Shown here piece by piece: positions 25,801-34,450 of a DNA stretch of 50,522 nucleotides. This stretch comes from Vicingaceae bacterium. GTDB taxonomy: Bacteria > Bacteroidota > Bacteroidia > Flavobacteriales_E > Vicingaceae. Numbering within the stretch: the first letter of the stretch is position 1; every line of letters starts with the position of its first letter. The position numbers and the translations under genes are program-made. The stretch covers positions 1 through 50,522 of the forward strand of contig JAOKVV010000008.1 of assembly GCA_028336925.1 (NCBI GenBank), in the 5' to 3' direction. The notes beneath the pieces were generated by a model. That model worked only from the letters and a program-made list of their open reading frames with translations, was not told the DNA's origin and ran no database searches.

Positions 25801-25833
25801 AATTCTAAATTTTATTTGTATAAACAATAAGCA

Positions 25834-26328
25834 ATGAGGTCAGTTAAAAAAGAAATTGAATTTACAGAATACGACACGTTGCAGGATTTAATCAATTCTG
25901 ACCAATTATTATTAAATGCTGCTATAGAAATTGCTCATACCGCCTACGCCCCTTATTCTAATTTTAAAGTTGGTGCTGCTATTTTACTAGCCAATGGTGA
26001 AGTGGTAATCGGAAATAATCAAGAAAATATTGCTTATCCTTCCGGATTGTGTGCAGAGCGTGTGGCAATTTTTCACGCAGGTGCAACGCATCCTAACGAG
26101 TCGATAAGTACAATTGCAATTTATGCTGAATCCGATGTGATGCCTGTGGATACAGCAATTTCACCATGTGGAGCTTGCAGGCAAGCAATTATGGAATATC
26201 GTCAAAAACAAACCACTCCAATACGTGTTATTTTAAAGCCTCAACAGGGTAAAATATGGGTATTTGAATGCATAAGCGATTTACTTCCATACGCATTCGA
26301 TTTAAAAGGACTTAAAAAACCAAATTAA
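25834..26328 (+). CDS. cdd: cytidine deaminase
   Basis: The 164-residue zinc enzyme deaminates cytidine and deoxycytidine for pyrimidine salvage. The active-site motif GLCAERVAIF holds Cys73 (zinc) and Glu75 (proton shuttle), and PCGACRQAIMEY holds the other zinc ligands Cys112 and Cys115. The substrate segment YAPYSNFKVGAAI is intact. Length is slightly above the 130-residue tetrameric forms because of an N-terminal extension of about 20 residues. I recall the order porV-cdd-pdhA as conserved in Flavobacterium; here ispF is inserted. Confidence 0.95.
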   Translation: MRSVKKEIEFTEYDTLQDLINSDQLLLNAAIEIAHTAYAPYSNFKVGAAILLANGEVVIGNNQENIAYPSGLCAERVAIFHAGATHPNESISTIAIYAESDVMPVDTAISPCGACRQAIMEYRQKQTTPIRVILKPQQGKIWVFECISDLLPYAFDLKGLKKPN

Positions 26329-26353
26329 GTGCTCAATAGTCGTTCAAATATTA

Positions 26354-26361
26354 TAAATTTG
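26354..26361 (+). promoter_or_regulatory. -7 element of pdhA
   Basis: TAAATTTG at 26354-26361 matches TAnnTTTG exactly, 25 bases before the pdhA start. No clear TTG is seen at -33. Confidence 0.45.
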
Positions 26362-26385
26362 TAATCCATTTTTAAAGAAGGTGTA

Positions 26386-27402
26386 ATGGCTAAAAAAACA
26401 ACATCAACAAAGAAGAGCAATTTTTCAAAAGAAACATACTTAACGTGGTATGAGTCTATGCTTTTAATGAGAAAATTTGAAGAGAAAGCAGGACAGTTAT
26501 ATATCCAACAGAAAATTAGAGGTTTCTGTCATTTGTACATAGGTCAAGAAGCATTAGTTGCCGGAGCTATGTCAACCTTGACAGATGACGATAATATGAT
26601 TACAGCTTACAGAGATCACGCCCATCCATTAGCAAAAGGAGTTCATCCAAATGCTGTGATGGCTGAATTATACGGTAAAGTAACTGGGTGTTCAAAAGGA
26701 AAAGGTGGATCAATGCACATTTTTGACAAAGACAAGAATTTCTTTGGAGGACATGGTATTGTTGGAGGTCAAGTGCCATTAGGCGCAGGTATCGCTTTTG
26801 CTGATAAGTACAAAGGAAATAAAAATGTAACAGTATGTTATATGGGTGATGGAGCTGTTCGTCAAGGGGCATTTCACGAAGCCTTAAATATGGCGATGAC
26901 TTGGAAGCTTCCAGTTATTTTTGTAATTGAAAATAACCAATATGCTATGGGTACATCTGTAGAGCGTACTTCTAATGTGACAGATTTGAATAAGTTAGCA
27001 CTAGCATTTGATATGCCTAATGAGCAAGTAAATGGAATGGCATGTGAGCCAGTTCATGAAGCTTTTGAAAGAGCGGTAGAAAGAGCTAGAAATGGTGAAG
27101 GTCCAACCTTGTTGGAAATGAGAACTTACCGTTATAAAGGACATTCAATGTCTGATCCTGCTAAATACAGAACTAAAGAGGAGCTAGAGGAATACAAAAC
27201 AATGGACCCAATAGAGAATGCTTTAGCTGTTATAAAAGACAAAAAGTATGCTACGGAGGCTCAATTGAAGGAAATTCAAGATAGAGTAAAGGCACAAGTT
27301 AAAGAATCAGTAGATTTTGCTGAAGAGTCAGAGTTTCCGAAAGCAGAAGATTTATATAATGACGTATACGTTCAAGAAGATTATCCATTCTTGAGAGACT
27401 AA
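26386..27402 (+). CDS. pdhA: pyruvate dehydrogenase E1 component, alpha subunit
   Basis: The 338-residue thiamine-diphosphate enzyme subunit decarboxylates pyruvate. The ThDP/Mg motif runs from GDGAVRQGAFHEALNMA (Gly154-Asp155-Gly156) to IENN (Asn183-Asn184). The entry motif RGFCHLYIGQEA and the loop RYKGHSMSDPAKYRTKEEL mark it as the pyruvate rather than branched-chain type. The beta subunit gene is not adjacent and must be elsewhere, as I recall for other Bacteroidota. pdhC (E2) follows 13 bases downstream, so E1-alpha and E2 share an operon. Confidence 0.95.
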   Translation: MAKKTTSTKKSNFSKETYLTWYESMLLMRKFEEKAGQLYIQQKIRGFCHLYIGQEALVAGAMSTLTDDDNMITAYRDHAHPLAKGVHPNAVMAELYGKVTGCSKGKGGSMHIFDKDKNFFGGHGIVGGQVPLGAGIAFADKYKGNKNVTVCYMGDGAVRQGAFHEALNMAMTWKLPVIFVIENNQYAMGTSVERTSNVTDLNKLALAFDMPNEQVNGMACEPVHEAFERAVERARNGEGPTLLEMRTYRYKGHSMSDPAKYRTKEELEEYKTMDPIENALAVIKDKKYATEAQLKEIQDRVKAQVKESVDFAEESEFPKAEDLYNDVYVQEDYPFLRD

Positions 27403-27415
27403 AATAAAAACAGTT

Positions 27416-29020
27416 ATGGCTGAAATTATAAAATTACCCCAACTAAGTGATACAATGGAAGAGGGGACTGTTGCTAAATGGCATAAGTCTGTTGGAGAAC
27501 AGGTGAATGATGGTGATTTACTTGCAGATATAGAGACGGATAAAGCCACCATGGAGTTTGAGTCTTTTCAAGAAGGTATTTTACTTTTCCAAGGAATAGA
27601 AGAGGGTAAAACAGATAAAGTTAATTCGATACTTGCTATTGTAGGAGAGAAAGGAGAAGATTATTCTCATTTATTAAATGGTTCTTCGGATGATTCTGCT
27701 CCTAAAAAAGACGAAAAGAAGTCTGCTCCTGTTGCTGAAAACAAAAAGGCTTCACCAAAAGCTGATACGAGCTCTATTAATGCAACTATCGTAAAAATGC
27801 CAAAGCTTAGTGATACCATGAAAGAGGGTACAGTAGCGCAGTGGCATAAAAAAGTTGGTGATAGTGTAGAATCTGGTGAGGTATTAGCAGATATTGAAAC
27901 GGATAAAGCTACAATGGAATTCGAATCATTTGATGATGGTGAATTACTATATATAGGAGTAGAAGAAGGCAAAACTGCTGAAATTGATGCTGTTTTAGCT
28001 GTAGTTGGTGAAAAGGGAGCTGACTATCAGACCTTAATTGATTCATACAACCAAGGCGATAATTCTGATGCAACTGAGGAAGAAAAAGAAGTAGTAAGTA
28101 CAATTACTCCTTCAGCACCTGAGCGTAAAGAGTCTACTGCTGAATCTACCACAAGTGGAGGAAGAATTAAGGCTTCACCTCTTGCAAAGAAAATGGCAGA
28201 AGATAAAGGAATTAATCTTTCTGAGGTAAGTGGAACAGGAGATAACGGTAGAATCACCAAAAAAGATATTGAAAATTATACACCAAAAACACAGTCGTCT
28301 GCTGCATCAGGTGTTTCTTCTTCAGCATCTTTTGGAACTGAGAATTATGAAGATAAGCCAGTTTCTCAGATGCGTAAGACCATTGCTAAGCGATTAGCTG
28401 AAAGTAAATTTACAGCGCCTCATTTCTACTTAAACATTGAACTAGATATGACCAATGCTATTGCTGCAAGAAAGGCAATCAATAGTATGGAAGGTGTAAA
28501 AGTGTCTTTTAATGATATGGTAGTAAAGGCAGCAGCTGTTGCTTTGCAAAGACATCCACAGGTTAATTCATCATGGATGGGTGATAAGATTAGAGTAAAT
28601 CATCATGTAAATATTGGTGTAGCAGTAGCTGTTGAGGATGGTTTATTGGTTCCTGTTGTTCGTTTTGCGAATACGAAGCAGTTAACTCAAATCGGTGCTG
28701 AGGTAAAGGATTTTGCTCAGAGAGCTAAAGATAAAAAACTGCAACCACAAGATTGGGAAGGAAGTACATTCTCTATTTCTAACTTAGGAATGTTTGGTAT
28801 TGATAGTTTCACAGCTATCGTAAATCCTCCGAATGCTTGTATTTTAGCAGTAGGTGCAATTAAAGAAGTGCCTGTTGTAAAAGATGGTCAGATAGTTCCT
28901 GGTAACATTATGAAAGTAACTCTTTCATGTGATCATAGAGCTGTAGATGGCGCTTTAGGTGCTGCATTCTTGCAAACATTTAAACAACTAATTGAAAATC
29001 CTGTATCGATGTTAGCTTAA
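27416..29020 (+). CDS. pdhC: dihydrolipoamide acetyltransferase (pyruvate dehydrogenase E2)
   Basis: The 534-residue multidomain protein has two lipoyl domains with Lys43 and Lys164, each in ETDKATMEFE. The two domains are near-duplicates (KLSDTMKEGTVAQWHKKVGD against QLSDTMEEGTVAKWHKSVGE), joined by an Ala/Lys/Ser linker. A peripheral subunit-binding domain lies at about residues 249-290 (RIKASPLAKKMAEDKGINLS). The catalytic acyltransferase core has the active site DHRAVDG with His507 and Asp511. It forms the core of the complex and transfers acetyl groups to CoA. A strong terminator follows. Confidence 0.96.
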   Translation: MAEIIKLPQLSDTMEEGTVAKWHKSVGEQVNDGDLLADIETDKATMEFESFQEGILLFQGIEEGKTDKVNSILAIVGEKGEDYSHLLNGSSDDSAPKKDEKKSAPVAENKKASPKADTSSINATIVKMPKLSDTMKEGTVAQWHKKVGDSVESGEVLADIETDKATMEFESFDDGELLYIGVEEGKTAEIDAVLAVVGEKGADYQTLIDSYNQGDNSDATEEEKEVVSTITPSAPERKESTAESTTSGGRIKASPLAKKMAEDKGINLSEVSGTGDNGRITKKDIENYTPKTQSSAASGVSSSASFGTENYEDKPVSQMRKTIAKRLAESKFTAPHFYLNIELDMTNAIAARKAINSMEGVKVSFNDMVVKAAAVALQRHPQVNSSWMGDKIRVNHHVNIGVAVAVEDGLLVPVVRFANTKQLTQIGAEVKDFAQRAKDKKLQPQDWEGSTFSISNLGMFGIDSFTAIVNPPNACILAVGAIKEVPVVKDGQIVPGNIMKVTLSCDHRAVDGALGAAFLQTFKQLIENPVSMLA

Positions 29021-29038
29021 TATCGAACAGAATAAAAT

Positions 29039-29076
29039 AGAAAAGCCCGAAACTAATTTTAGTTTCGGGCTTTTTG
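29039..29076 (+). terminator. bidirectional terminator after pdhC
   Basis: AAAAGCCCGAAACT pairs with AGTTTCGGGCTTTT around a short loop, flanked by A and T runs. It can serve pdhC and the convergent azurin-like gene. Confidence 0.88.
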
Positions 29077-29118
29077 TTTCTACTAACTTTCATTTAGAAC
29101 GTTAGATAATCTTTTCGC

Positions 29119-29640
29119 TTATTGAGTAACAGTTAATTTCCCCAACATAACAGGGTAGTGTCCGGGGTAGGTACAGATGTACTCATAATCTCCTGCTGCT
29201 GGAGCAGTAAAAGTTACTGTTAATTCTTCACCCATATTCGTCATCTTTGTTGACACAATAATACGATCGTCTGCAGGTGTGAAATTAGCATCAGGACCTG
29301 CTGCAATACCTGCAGTTGCAATCTCTTGACCAATTCCTACTGGAATTAATACAAAGTTGTGAAGCATACCTGCTGCACTTGATTGATTCTTGAAAGTCAT
29401 GGTAACTTCTGCGCCCTCTACTAAAGTGAGAGTAGCAGGCTCAAATGCGACCTCCATCATTGTTTCTCCTACTGCCGCAACCTCAATTGCCATGTCTTCA
29501 ACTACTGCCATTACAGTTTTTGTTTCAGTCTGCTTAGGTGCTTTTTCAGCTGTTTTTGTTTCTTCTTTTGGCTCAGCTACTCCACATGCCACTAATGACA
29601 CAAAAAGTAATGAAGCCAATGTAATTTTCACTTGTTTCAT
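29119..29640 (-). CDS. azurin/plastocyanin-type blue copper lipoprotein
   Basis: The 173-residue product has a lipobox LVAC (Cys19), then a Glu/Lys/Thr-rich tether of about 25 residues, then a cupredoxin domain. The type 1 copper ligands are visible: His94 (MLHNFVLI) and the C-terminal loop CTYPGHYPVM with Cys156, His161 and Met165. This matches azurin more than plastocyanin. As a lipid-anchored electron carrier it could serve a terminal oxidase or nitrogen-oxide reductase, but no partner is nearby. It is divergent from mtgA. Confidence 0.9.
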   Translation of the reverse strand: MKQVKITLASLLFVSLVACGVAEPKEETKTAEKAPKQTETKTVMAVVEDMAIEVAAVGETMMEVAFEPATLTLVEGAEVTMTFKNQSSAAGMLHNFVLIPVGIGQEIATAGIAAGPDANFTPADDRIIVSTKMTNMGEELTVTFTAPAAGDYEYICTYPGHYPVMLGKLTVTQ

Positions 29641-29702
29641 AATTGTTTTATTATTGATTGATTATTTACGTATACATTTACAATAACATTCATTCATCTT
29701 AT

Positions 29703-30395
29703 ATGTTTAAACGAATCTTAAAGTGGATAGCAAAAATTATCCTTATTTTTTTTGGTATCACAATTGGCCTGGTATTGATTTATAAATTCATAAATCCGCC
29801 AATTACGCCCTTTATGATTGTGAAGTATTTTGAGGGAGAAGCTTCAGTAATTCAAAAAGACTGGGTGTCTATTGAAGAGATTTCTTCCGAAATTCCTTTG
29901 GCTGTTATTGCTGCTGAAGATCAAAAATTTATGAATCATAATGGGTTTGATATGGAAGCAATAGAAAAGGCTATTGAGAATAATTCAAAAGGCAAACGTC
30001 TAAAAGGTGGAAGCACGATATCTCAGCAAACAGCCAAGAATGTTTTTCTAGTTCCCAATCGTTCATGGGTCAGGAAAGGATTAGAAACCTATTTTACTTT
30101 TTTGATTGAGTTGTTTTGGTCAAAGGGTCGAATAATGGAAGTTTATTTGAATGTAATTGAACAGGGAGATGGAATTTATGGAGTTCAAGCATCTTCCATT
30201 ATTCATTTTAATAAGGATGCTAAGAAAGTGAATCGTTCCCAGGCCGCTTTAATGGCAGTAGTTCTTCCTAATCCGGTGAAATATAAAATTAAAAATCCAT
30301 CAGGTTATATTCGAGGGCGTCAATCTTGGACCATTCGCCAAATGGGTAATTTAGGAGGTACTTCTATTGTAAAACCAATGTATGAAAGCGAGTAA
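29703..30395 (+). CDS. mtgA: monofunctional peptidoglycan glycosyltransferase
   Basis: The product is about 230 residues from ATG 29703. A longer frame from 29658 adds an implausible YVYIYNNIHSSY leader before the membrane anchor and is not used. One membrane segment spans about residues 7-29. The GT51 motifs follow: AVIAAEDQKFMNHNGFD with catalytic Glu72, KRLKGGSTISQQTAKNVFL, WSKGRIMEVYLNVIEQGDGIYG and RSQAALMAVVLPNP. It polymerises lipid II into glycan strands without a transpeptidase domain. Its 3' end overlaps the next gene by 14 bases. Confidence 0.95.
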   Translation: MFKRILKWIAKIILIFFGITIGLVLIYKFINPPITPFMIVKYFEGEASVIQKDWVSIEEISSEIPLAVIAAEDQKFMNHNGFDMEAIEKAIENNSKGKRLKGGSTISQQTAKNVFLVPNRSWVRKGLETYFTFLIELFWSKGRIMEVYLNVIEQGDGIYGVQASSIIHFNKDAKKVNRSQAALMAVVLPNPVKYKIKNPSGYIRGRQSWTIRQMGNLGGTSIVKPMYESE

Positions 30396-30999
30396 TTTAT
30401 TTCTAGTCGCATTTTTCTTGTCTAGTGTTCTTATTGCGCAACAGCGAATTAAGTTTAAGGAAATTAGTAGCCCCGTAACATGGTGGGTAATTTCTCATCC
30501 TTTTTTCGCTTTAAAAGCAATGAAGGCTTCATCTAATTCTCGTTCTCTTACCAAATCAGATTCGATTATGGCTATTTTCGGAAATGATGGCAATGGTGGT
30601 GGGCTAGATGCTTTTAGACATGCTTTTTGGATGGCTAGTTTATCTGAAAAGATAGGAAACCGACGCACAATAAGATTAGGTATTGCTCATGAAAAAGGCA
30701 ATAGAAAAGATTTTGAGAAAAAGCGTTTAGAAGATGGCTCATTGCCCGATAAGGTAAGTATAGAAATGGACCTACATAATAACGCTGTGGGTGTTTCATT
30801 AACACAAAAGAAAGAAGGGGTAACCCAAAAAGAGCTCATATCCAGAGTCTATAATGCTTACCTATCGGGGGAATTAGTAGTAGTAAAGAAAGACAAGCAA
30901 AAAAGATCTGTAAATGTATATGGAGAAATCATATTACCTAAGCAGTGGCAAGGTAAATGGGAAAATACTCGTGTATTGGTGCCCTCTAATTGCAATTAA
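30382..30999 (+). CDS. exported protein, possibly of the DUF6973 type
   Basis: The start overlaps the last 14 bases of mtgA in another frame, so translation is probably coupled. The 205-residue product has a signal peptide ending near LIAQQ (residue 20). The core has GGGLDAFRHAFWMASLSEKI (Arg79, His80), IAHEKGN (His103, Glu104) and EMDLHNNAVG (Asp130, His132, Asn133). This spaced set of His, Glu, Asp and Asn residues resembles the DUF6973 family and could form a metal or hydrolase site, but no activity is established to my knowledge. Linkage to a glycosyltransferase hints at an envelope role, which is inference. Confidence 0.65.
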   Translation: MKASNLFLVAFFLSSVLIAQQRIKFKEISSPVTWWVISHPFFALKAMKASSNSRSLTKSDSIMAIFGNDGNGGGLDAFRHAFWMASLSEKIGNRRTIRLGIAHEKGNRKDFEKKRLEDGSLPDKVSIEMDLHNNAVGVSLTQKKEGVTQKELISRVYNAYLSGELVVVKKDKQKRSVNVYGEIILPKQWQGKWENTRVLVPSNCN

Positions 31000-31580
31000 A
31001 GTCCTATCCCAAATCCTGCCCTGATTTGAGGATTTTGGTAAGGAGAAAATTCAGACTCATTTATGTTATAAAGGATAAGTAAACTAACGAATGAATTTCC
31101 ACCCATACTACCTCGATATCCTCCTCCTATAAATAAGGAATGGATGTTATCACGTACTATTTCATTACTAAAGTTATTTATAAAAATATCCATATTTAAT
31201 AACTCATATTCAGCATGAGCTACAAAATTCTCCAAAATAATATGTTGTGCGAAAAGACGACCTCCAAAGATATTCGTTTGATAAGTAGGGCTATATCTTT
31301 TGTCTTTTAGATAAGAATAAGTAAATCCTGTTCCTAGAATAAAATCATCAGTTACATGATAACCGACTGTTGGAGAAATCTCTATAAAAGTTACATCTCC
31401 AAAAGCAGCTCCAAAATTTCCACCAAAAGTTAAGCGGTCGATAAGCTCTTTCTTTTTTGGTGTCTTTTTAAGCTGTGGGGTTGCTGTAGCTGTTTTTTCT
31501 TTCACGTAATCTTGAGCTGAAAGTGAGTTGACAGCGATAAGAGAAATAATTATGTATAAAATGTATGGTTTCATCTTCAT
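30996..31580 (-). CDS. outer-membrane beta-barrel protein
   Basis: The 194-residue product has a signal peptide ending near SLSAQ. After a basic stretch (QLKKTPKKKELIDRL) it continues as an eight-strand type barrel (GGNFGAAFGDVTFIEISPTV, GYHVTDDFILGTGFTYSYLK) and ends PQIRAGFGIGL. It resembles small OmpA/OmpW-like porin-fold proteins of Bacteroidota with no known function. The first two codons allow a start at either of two ATGs six bases apart. Its stop codon overlaps the stop of the convergent gene in a shared TTAA at 30996-30999. Confidence 0.75.
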   Translation of the reverse strand: MKMKPYILYIIISLIAVNSLSAQDYVKEKTATATPQLKKTPKKKELIDRLTFGGNFGAAFGDVTFIEISPTVGYHVTDDFILGTGFTYSYLKDKRYSPTYQTNIFGGRLFAQHIILENFVAHAEYELLNMDIFINNFSNEIVRDNIHSLFIGGGYRGSMGGNSFVSLLILYNINESEFSPYQNPQIRAGFGIGL

Positions 31581-31668
31581 TATTAAGTATCAAATTTCAT
31601 CATAATTTTCTAATTGAGTCTTTTTTTTCCCCTTTTGTCGGTTTGAGCAACCTTTTGTAATTATTTTG

Positions 31669-31699
31669 TTGAACGAAGAGTTATTTTAAAATATCTTTA
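31669..31699 (+). promoter_or_regulatory. probable promoter of the two-component pair
   Basis: TTG at 31669-31671, a 20-base spacer and TATCTTTA at 31692-31699 match the consensus at all but the last base. The leader to the TTG start would be about 40 bases. Confidence 0.45.
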
Positions 31700-31745
31700 C
31701 TTTAATCAATAATCAAGCAAATTTAATTGTCTAAAAACCGATTAA

Positions 31746-32831
31746 TTGAACTACAAAAGAATCTTTAAGCAACAAAACATTTATTGGATCTCCCAAATTT
31801 ATGGATGGTTGATTTATGTAGTTCTGATGGGTTTGTTGAATCAGTTGAATGGTGCTGAATTAGATCAGCGTTTGTTATTTAATTTGCTGGTTACATTTGT
31901 GTTAGGTATATCTATATCTCATGCTTATCGAGAGTTAATTATCAAAAAAGATTGGCTTAGATTTCCGCTAATTCGACTGATTCCTCTGGTTCTTTTTACC
32001 TCTATTTGTTTGGGTACTTTCTTTTTTATTATTCATACCATTATATCGGATGTGCTTATTGCCGGCCTAGACTATCAGTTGGATTGGATAGATGTAATTA
32101 GAAATATTATTAACCAAACGGTCATATTTATGCTTTGGTCGTCGCTTTATTTTTTGTTTCATTTCGTACAGAATTATAAAAAAGAAGAAATTAAAAACCT
32201 GAAATGGCAGGCGGCTAAATATGAGATAGAGCTGAATAAAATTAAGTCTCAATTAAATCCTCATTTTATATTTAATTCGATGAATAGTATACGCGCATTG
32301 GTGGAAGAGGATCCAAAGCTCGCAAAAGACGCGATTACTCGATTGTCTAACATCTTGCGAGGCTCTTTAATGCTCGGAAAGAAAGAGGTTATCACGCTAA
32401 GTGAAGAGATGCAATTGGTACAAGACTATTTGCTGCTTGAGAAAACACGGTTTGAAGAACGATTAGAAGTGAATTATTCGATTGATGAAAATTGCTACGA
32501 TTGGTTAGTCCCACCTTTAATGATTCAAACATTAGCCGAAAATGGAATTAAGCATGGAATATCTAAATTGACCAAAGGCGGTAGAATCGACATTTCTGCA
32601 AGAGTAGTTGATGAAATGCTTCACATAAAGATAATTAATAGCGGAATTTATGATGAATTACAGCGTGTGGAAACAGGGTTTGGTCTAGCTAATACTAAAC
32701 AGCGACTCAGTTTGTTGTATGGATCGAAGGCTGTTTTTAATATTATTAATATCAATAAAGAGGTAGAAGTGACTGTGCTTTTACCTGCTGAAATAATCGA
32801 GTTTAGAAATGATGAGAGTACTGATAATTGA
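31746..32831 (+). CDS. LytS/YehU-type sensor histidine kinase
   Basis: The 361-residue inner-membrane protein has four membrane segments in the first 140 residues (around 14-34, 44-63, 78-104 and 120-137). Next comes a helical linker and the His_kinase domain with LNPHFIFNSMNSIRALVEED, where His173 is the likely phosphate acceptor. The ATPase region contains LIQTLAENGIKHGI-type N-box residues and GFGLANTKQRL. The start codon is TTG: an in-frame TAA lies directly before it and the next Met (residue 28) is inside the first membrane segment. The N terminus QQNIYWISQIYGWLIYV is typical of the family, supporting the TTG. It overlaps the response regulator by 23 bases. The signal sensed is unknown. 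Confidence 0.9.
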   Translation: MNYKRIFKQQNIYWISQIYGWLIYVVLMGLLNQLNGAELDQRLLFNLLVTFVLGISISHAYRELIIKKDWLRFPLIRLIPLVLFTSICLGTFFFIIHTIISDVLIAGLDYQLDWIDVIRNIINQTVIFMLWSSLYFLFHFVQNYKKEEIKNLKWQAAKYEIELNKIKSQLNPHFIFNSMNSIRALVEEDPKLAKDAITRLSNILRGSLMLGKKEVITLSEEMQLVQDYLLLEKTRFEERLEVNYSIDENCYDWLVPPLMIQTLAENGIKHGISKLTKGGRIDISARVVDEMLHIKIINSGIYDELQRVETGFGLANTKQRLSLLYGSKAVFNIININKEVEVTVLLPAEIIEFRNDESTDN

Positions 32832-33540
32832 TGACGAGCGATTGGCCCGAAAAGAGCTAAAAAGTTTATTGACAGAATTAGATTTAGTAGAAGTTTTAGA
32901 TGAATGCAGTAATGCAGATGATGCATTAGAAAAAATAGAAGCATTGAAGCCAGATTTAATCTTCTTGGATATTCAAATGCCAGGAAAAGATGGATTTGCT
33001 CTGTTAGAAGAGCTTTCATTTGTTCCAAAAGTCATATTCACAACGGCTTATGATGAGTATGCGTTAAAAGCATTTGATGTGAATGCATTCGATTATTTAA
33101 TGAAACCAATTGAAATTAATCGCTTAAAGGAGTCTTTAGAGCAATTAATTACCGAGAATGCTGAAATTAAGCAGGTAGAAAAACCGAAAGAGCTCACACA
33201 TAAGTTTGATGCTGAAGAGCAGGTGTTTTTAAAAGATGGTGATAAGTGCTGGTTTGTAAAGCTCAAAGACATCAGCCTGTTTGAGTCGGAGGGGAACTAC
33301 GTTCGTGTTTATTTCGATAAAAATAAACCCCTAATTTTAAAGTCGTTGAATAATTTAGAAGAGCGGTTAGATAATCGGGTATTTTTTAGAGCTAACCGTA
33401 AATACATCATTAATTTAAATTGGATAGATAGCGTTGAAAGTTGGTTTAACGGAGGGTTGCTCGCTAAATTATCTACAGGAATGCAAGTTGAAATTTCTAG
33501 AAGGCAAGCAGCTAAACTAAAAGATATGATGAGTCTTTAA
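32809..33540 (+). CDS. LytTR-family response regulator
   Basis: The 243-residue protein has a receiver domain with Asp8/Asp9, phosphoacceptor Asp54 (LIFLDIQMPGKDG), Thr in FTTAYDEYA and Lys in DYLMKPI. A LytTR DNA-binding domain spans about residues 142-240 (FLKDGDKCWFVKLKDI, FRANRKYIINLNWIDSVES). It pairs with the upstream kinase, whose gene it overlaps, as in the LytS/LytR arrangement. Such pairs often control envelope or adhesion genes, but the target is unknown. A second ATG directly follows the first and either could be the start. Confidence 0.93.
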   Translation: MMRVLIIDDERLARKELKSLLTELDLVEVLDECSNADDALEKIEALKPDLIFLDIQMPGKDGFALLEELSFVPKVIFTTAYDEYALKAFDVNAFDYLMKPIEINRLKESLEQLITENAEIKQVEKPKELTHKFDAEEQVFLKDGDKCWFVKLKDISLFESEGNYVRVYFDKNKPLILKSLNNLEERLDNRVFFRANRKYIINLNWIDSVESWFNGGLLAKLSTGMQVEISRRQAAKLKDMMSL

Positions 33541-34385
33541 TTTGGCCATTCATCTGACATAATAAAACCGCGTTCATTGCAATTATTCAGAACCATTATA
33601 GCTCTATTTCCCTCTTTGAATAGTTCTGTAAAGTGAGTCTTAAATTCTTCTCGGCTGATTTTTTTCGGATCAGATAATCCTAACCAATTCATTTTAGTAA
33701 TCGACCACAATTCCTGAATTTCATTGTTTTCCAATAATTCTGCCAAGGAGCAATACCATCCGCGATTATGAAAGGGGGAGATGTAATTAAAGTTAGCGGT
33801 AGCCTTCGGTTTTTTTAGCGGATAGAATAGCACTCCTTTTATAAATGGAACTGCCAAATCAATTGGTCGATTATTGGTTAACTCCCGTACCTCTTTTGGA
33901 TTGTTGGTTTGCAGTTGATGATTAAGTAATTGATGATACTTACGATCGAAGTTATCGTTTGCATTTGGTCCTATAAACACAGTAGAATTATCTAGACTGT
34001 AATGCAGGTAAAATTTGGTGGCTAACTCTATTTGAATGATTTTGTTTGTTTGAACATCCTCAAGTATAAAGTCAATCTCTCCTGTAGTGGTATTGCCATC
34101 AAAGAGCTGAATATTATATCCCAGAAGATTATAATCGGGGTAATTCGAAAAAAAGAACGTCATTAATTCTTCTGCATACCATCCAAGTTTGCGTATTTTT
34201 TTTCTTTTTAAATGAAGTTGAAGTGATAAGTCATTTTGATCCAATGCTTTTAACAAATTTATTATTTTATCAGGATTAAGGATAAATGATGCAGAATCCT
34301 CATTTATTAATGATGGAGATAATAGGATAAAGGCCAAATCCGCTACAGCAGCTGATTTCCAAGTAGGGTTGTCAGATAAGTTCAT
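33537..34385 (-). CDS. DUF1853 family protein
   Basis: The 282-residue cytoplasmic protein matches my memory of DUF1853. It has WKSAAVADLAFILLSPSLIN at the start, then RKLGWYAEELMTFFFSNYPD, YNLLGYNIQLFDGNTTTGEI followed by DFILED, and IIQIELATKFYLH. Its GEIDF and ELATKFY segments have the look of a restriction-endonuclease-like fold (E/D...ExK: Glu and Asp in GEIDF, then Glu and Lys in IELATKF). That would predict nuclease-like geometry, but no activity is known to me. Its stop overlaps that of the convergent response regulator in TTAA (33537-33540). Confidence 0.75.
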   Translation of the reverse strand: MNLSDNPTWKSAAVADLAFILLSPSLINEDSASFILNPDKIINLLKALDQNDLSLQLHLKRKKIRKLGWYAEELMTFFFSNYPDYNLLGYNIQLFDGNTTTGEIDFILEDVQTNKIIQIELATKFYLHYSLDNSTVFIGPNANDNFDRKYHQLLNHQLQTNNPKEVRELTNNRPIDLAVPFIKGVLFYPLKKPKATANFNYISPFHNRGWYCSLAELLENNEIQELWSITKMNWLGLSDPKKISREEFKTHFTELFKEGNRAIMVLNNCNERGFIMSDEWPN

Positions 34386-34450
34386 TATTCGATGACTAAT
34401 TCAATTAAATATAGCAACTTTGCAAATTATCATAAAAAAATAGATTTCAC

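Noticed and set aside
29658-29702. 15-residue N-terminal extension of MtgA
   Set aside because: The extension adds tyrosine-rich residues before the membrane anchor and overlaps the divergent promoter region; ATG 29703 gives a normal start.
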